Source: Gemmiger sp. An120 (lineage in GTDB: Bacteria; Bacillota; Clostridia; Oscillospirales; Ruminococcaceae). From it: 64,000 nucleotides of DNA. The position numbers and the translations under genes were made by a program. The notes beneath the pieces are model-generated. The model did not search any database. It saw only the letters and a list, made by a program, of their open reading frames with translations, and was not told the origin of the DNA. Each line of letters opens with the position of its first letter. Within the stretch, counting starts at the first letter, position 1. The DNA lies in contig NZ_NFLN01000006.1 in assembly GCF_002160955.1 (NCBI RefSeq), positions 62,001 to 126,000 of the forward strand, read 5' to 3'. Shown in pieces: positions 62,930 to 64,000 of the stretch.

Positions 62930-64000
62930 ATGAAGCCATTGAAGCCCCGTGACAAGGTGACGCAGCACATGACCCGCGACGGCCTGACGCTGGACAACCA
63001 GACCACCGGCGAGAGCATCAACATTTCCAGCCGGGAGGCCGAACAGGACTATTCCGCAGCCGAGCCGGGCGGCACCGCTGAAAAGGTGCTGGAACGTGCC
63101 GGGGACATCCGGGAGCGCAGCAAGGCGAAGCGGGCCGCCAAGGATGGCGCGAATACGGCGGCGCAGGCCACCGGCCCGGCGTCCCGCCTGCAATTCACCG
63201 CCGAGGAACGGGCCAATCCCGCCCTTTCCAAGTACATCCACAAGGCGGAAAAGCGGGCGGATAAGCTGGACGCAGCCAAAGAAGCCCTGCCGAAAAAGCG
63301 CGTCGTCACCAAGGAAACCGTCTATGACGAGGCCAAGGGCAAGGCCAAAACCAAGCTGCACTTTGACAAGGTGGAGAAACCGGCCCCCAAGCTCAAACCC
63401 AACCCGGCCAGCCGTCCGATGGAGGAAGCGGGCCTGTATCTGCATGGAAAAATCCATGAGGTTGAGCATGAGAATGTGGGCGTCGAGGGCGGCCACAAGG
63501 GGGAAGAACTTGCCGAGCGCCAAGCGGGAAAAGCCATTCGCAGCAGCATCCGGCGTCATAAGCTCAAACCCTACCGGGCCGCAGCCAAGGCCGAGAAAAA
63601 GGCCATTGCCGCCAATGCGGAGTACATCTACCAGAAATCCTTGCGGGATAACCCGGAAATGGCGCAGGCGGTGAAAAACCCGGTGGCCCGATTCTGGCAG
63701 AAACAGAAAATCAAACGGGACTATGCCAAGGCAGCACGGGCGGCGGGCCAGACGGCACAGGGCGCAGCCAGCGCCACCAAAACCACCGCCGCAGCCGCCA
63801 AGAAAGCCGCCGAGAAAAGCAAACAGGCCGCGTCCTTTGTGGCCCGGCACTGGAAAGGTGTGCTGCTGATCGGCGGCGTGGGCCTTATGCTCATGCTGAT
63901 TATGGGCGGCCTGCAATCCTGTACGGCCATGTTCGGCAGCGCCGGAACCGGCGTGGCGGCCACGTCCTATCTGTCGGAGGACAGCGATATGCTGGGGGCG
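62930..64000 (+). CDS. CD1108/VirB1-like cell-wall hydrolase of the ICE, C-terminus cut by window edge
   Basis: The first 357 codons of a large ICE protein. The visible part is a Lys/Ala-rich cytoplasmic region (AEKRADKLDAAKEALPKKR, AEKKAIAANAEYIYQKSL) and one membrane helix near residues 305-325 (GVLLIGGVGLMLMLIMGG). This layout matches CD1108-type mobile-element proteins, whose C-terminus is a peptidoglycan hydrolase that opens the cell wall for the channel; that domain lies beyond the window, so the call rests on this part and on position after virB4. AAGGAGG precedes the ATG. Confidence 0.75.
   Translation, partial: MKPLKPRDKVTQHMTRDGLTLDNQTTGESINISSREAEQDYSAAEPGGTAEKVLERAGDIRERSKAKRAAKDGANTAAQATGPASRLQFTAEERANPALSKYIHKAEKRADKLDAAKEALPKKRVVTKETVYDEAKGKAKTKLHFDKVEKPAPKLKPNPASRPMEEAGLYLHGKIHEVEHENVGVEGGHKGEELAERQAGKAIRSSIRRHKLKPYRAAAKAEKKAIAANAEYIYQKSLRDNPEMAQAVKNPVARFWQKQKIKRDYAKAARAAGQTAQGAASATKTTAAAAKKAAEKSKQAASFVARHWKGVLLIGGVGLMLMLIMGGLQSCTAMFGSAGTGVAATSYLSEDSDMLGA

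Larger units (their letters stand above)
25930..64000. mobile_element. Tn1549-type integrative conjugative element (left end and transfer region; runs past the window)
   Basis: From about 25930 the gene content changes to a conjugative module: HTH protein, DUF5348-like protein, PcfB, VirD4, Maff2, VirB6-like, PrgI, VirB4 and a VirB1/CD1108-like protein. This order is that of Tn1549-family elements. The left boundary is placed after the last chromosomal stop and is approximate; no direct repeat can be verified because the right end is outside the window. No integrase or relaxase of the ICE itself is seen here. The ICE carries a second element in its virD4 gene. Confidence 0.8.

Overview
The window looks like a chromosome segment of a high-GC, anaerobic Firmicute of the Oscillospirales type (Faecalibacterium, Gemmiger or Subdoligranulum-like). 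This is inferred from the GC-rich backbone, strong AGGAGG ribosome sites, an F-type ATPase of Firmicute gene order, and a Tn1549-type conjugative element. No rRNA or tRNA gene was seen to confirm it. Three base compositions are visible: a GC-rich chromosome (1 to about 25930), a moderately GC-rich integrative conjugative element (ICE; about 25930 to 64000, continuing past the window), and AT-rich cargo inside a second element nested in the ICE.

Chromosome. Positions 1-10079 (minus strand) are a nonulosonic-acid surface-glycan operon. A legB dehydratase comes first, then a DUF2142 membrane protein, a tandemly duplicated pair of [about 660-aa polytopic membrane protein + about 200-aa anchored accessory protein], a legC aminotransferase, and a CBS-nucleotidyltransferase cut by the window edge. 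Next come a TetR regulator and a lipoprotein flavin reductase of the fumarate/urocanate reductase type. A complete F1Fo ATP synthase operon runs from 13193 to 20293; its c subunit carries a two-carboxylate, sodium-type ion site. It is followed by a HAD phosphatase, a GH20 hexosaminidase, and a LysR gene divergent from a two-gene chromate-transporter-family operon.

ICE. Left-end genes (HTH protein, DUF5348-like protein, PcfB, VirD4 coupling protein) are followed, after a 27.8-kb interruption, by the C-terminus of VirD4, Maff2, a VirB6-like protein, a radical SAM protein, PrgI, VirB4 and the start of a VirB1/CD1108-like protein. No ICE integrase is in the window.

Nested element (29621-57398). 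A mobilizable element with a large serine recombinase, a Mob relaxase, a VapE-like primase-helicase and an XRE regulator sits inside virD4. Joining the two flanks at a shared GG restores one reading frame of about 603 codons. Left of the mobility core is a defence island: a Gabija-like OLD nuclease + UvrD helicase pair, a methyltransferase-Mrr nuclease fusion, a double methyltransferase and a DUF4143 ATPase.

Right of the core (48387-57147) is the most interesting system: an apparently new ribosomal-peptide (RiPP) pathway. Its 98-aa precursor has five tandem repeats with ten tryptophans, every one in a W-x-D or W-x-N motif. It lies beside two radical SAM enzymes, a 589-aa Cys-rich double-barrel protein (U32-like), an AMP-forming ligase, an acyl carrier protein, a GNAT acyltransferase and an HD-domain hydrolase. 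The simplest reading is radical cross-linking of Trp to Asp/Asn in each repeat, plus acyl activation and transfer to the peptide: a possible lipidated cyclophane peptide. This product is an inference; the gene set and the repeats are seen directly.
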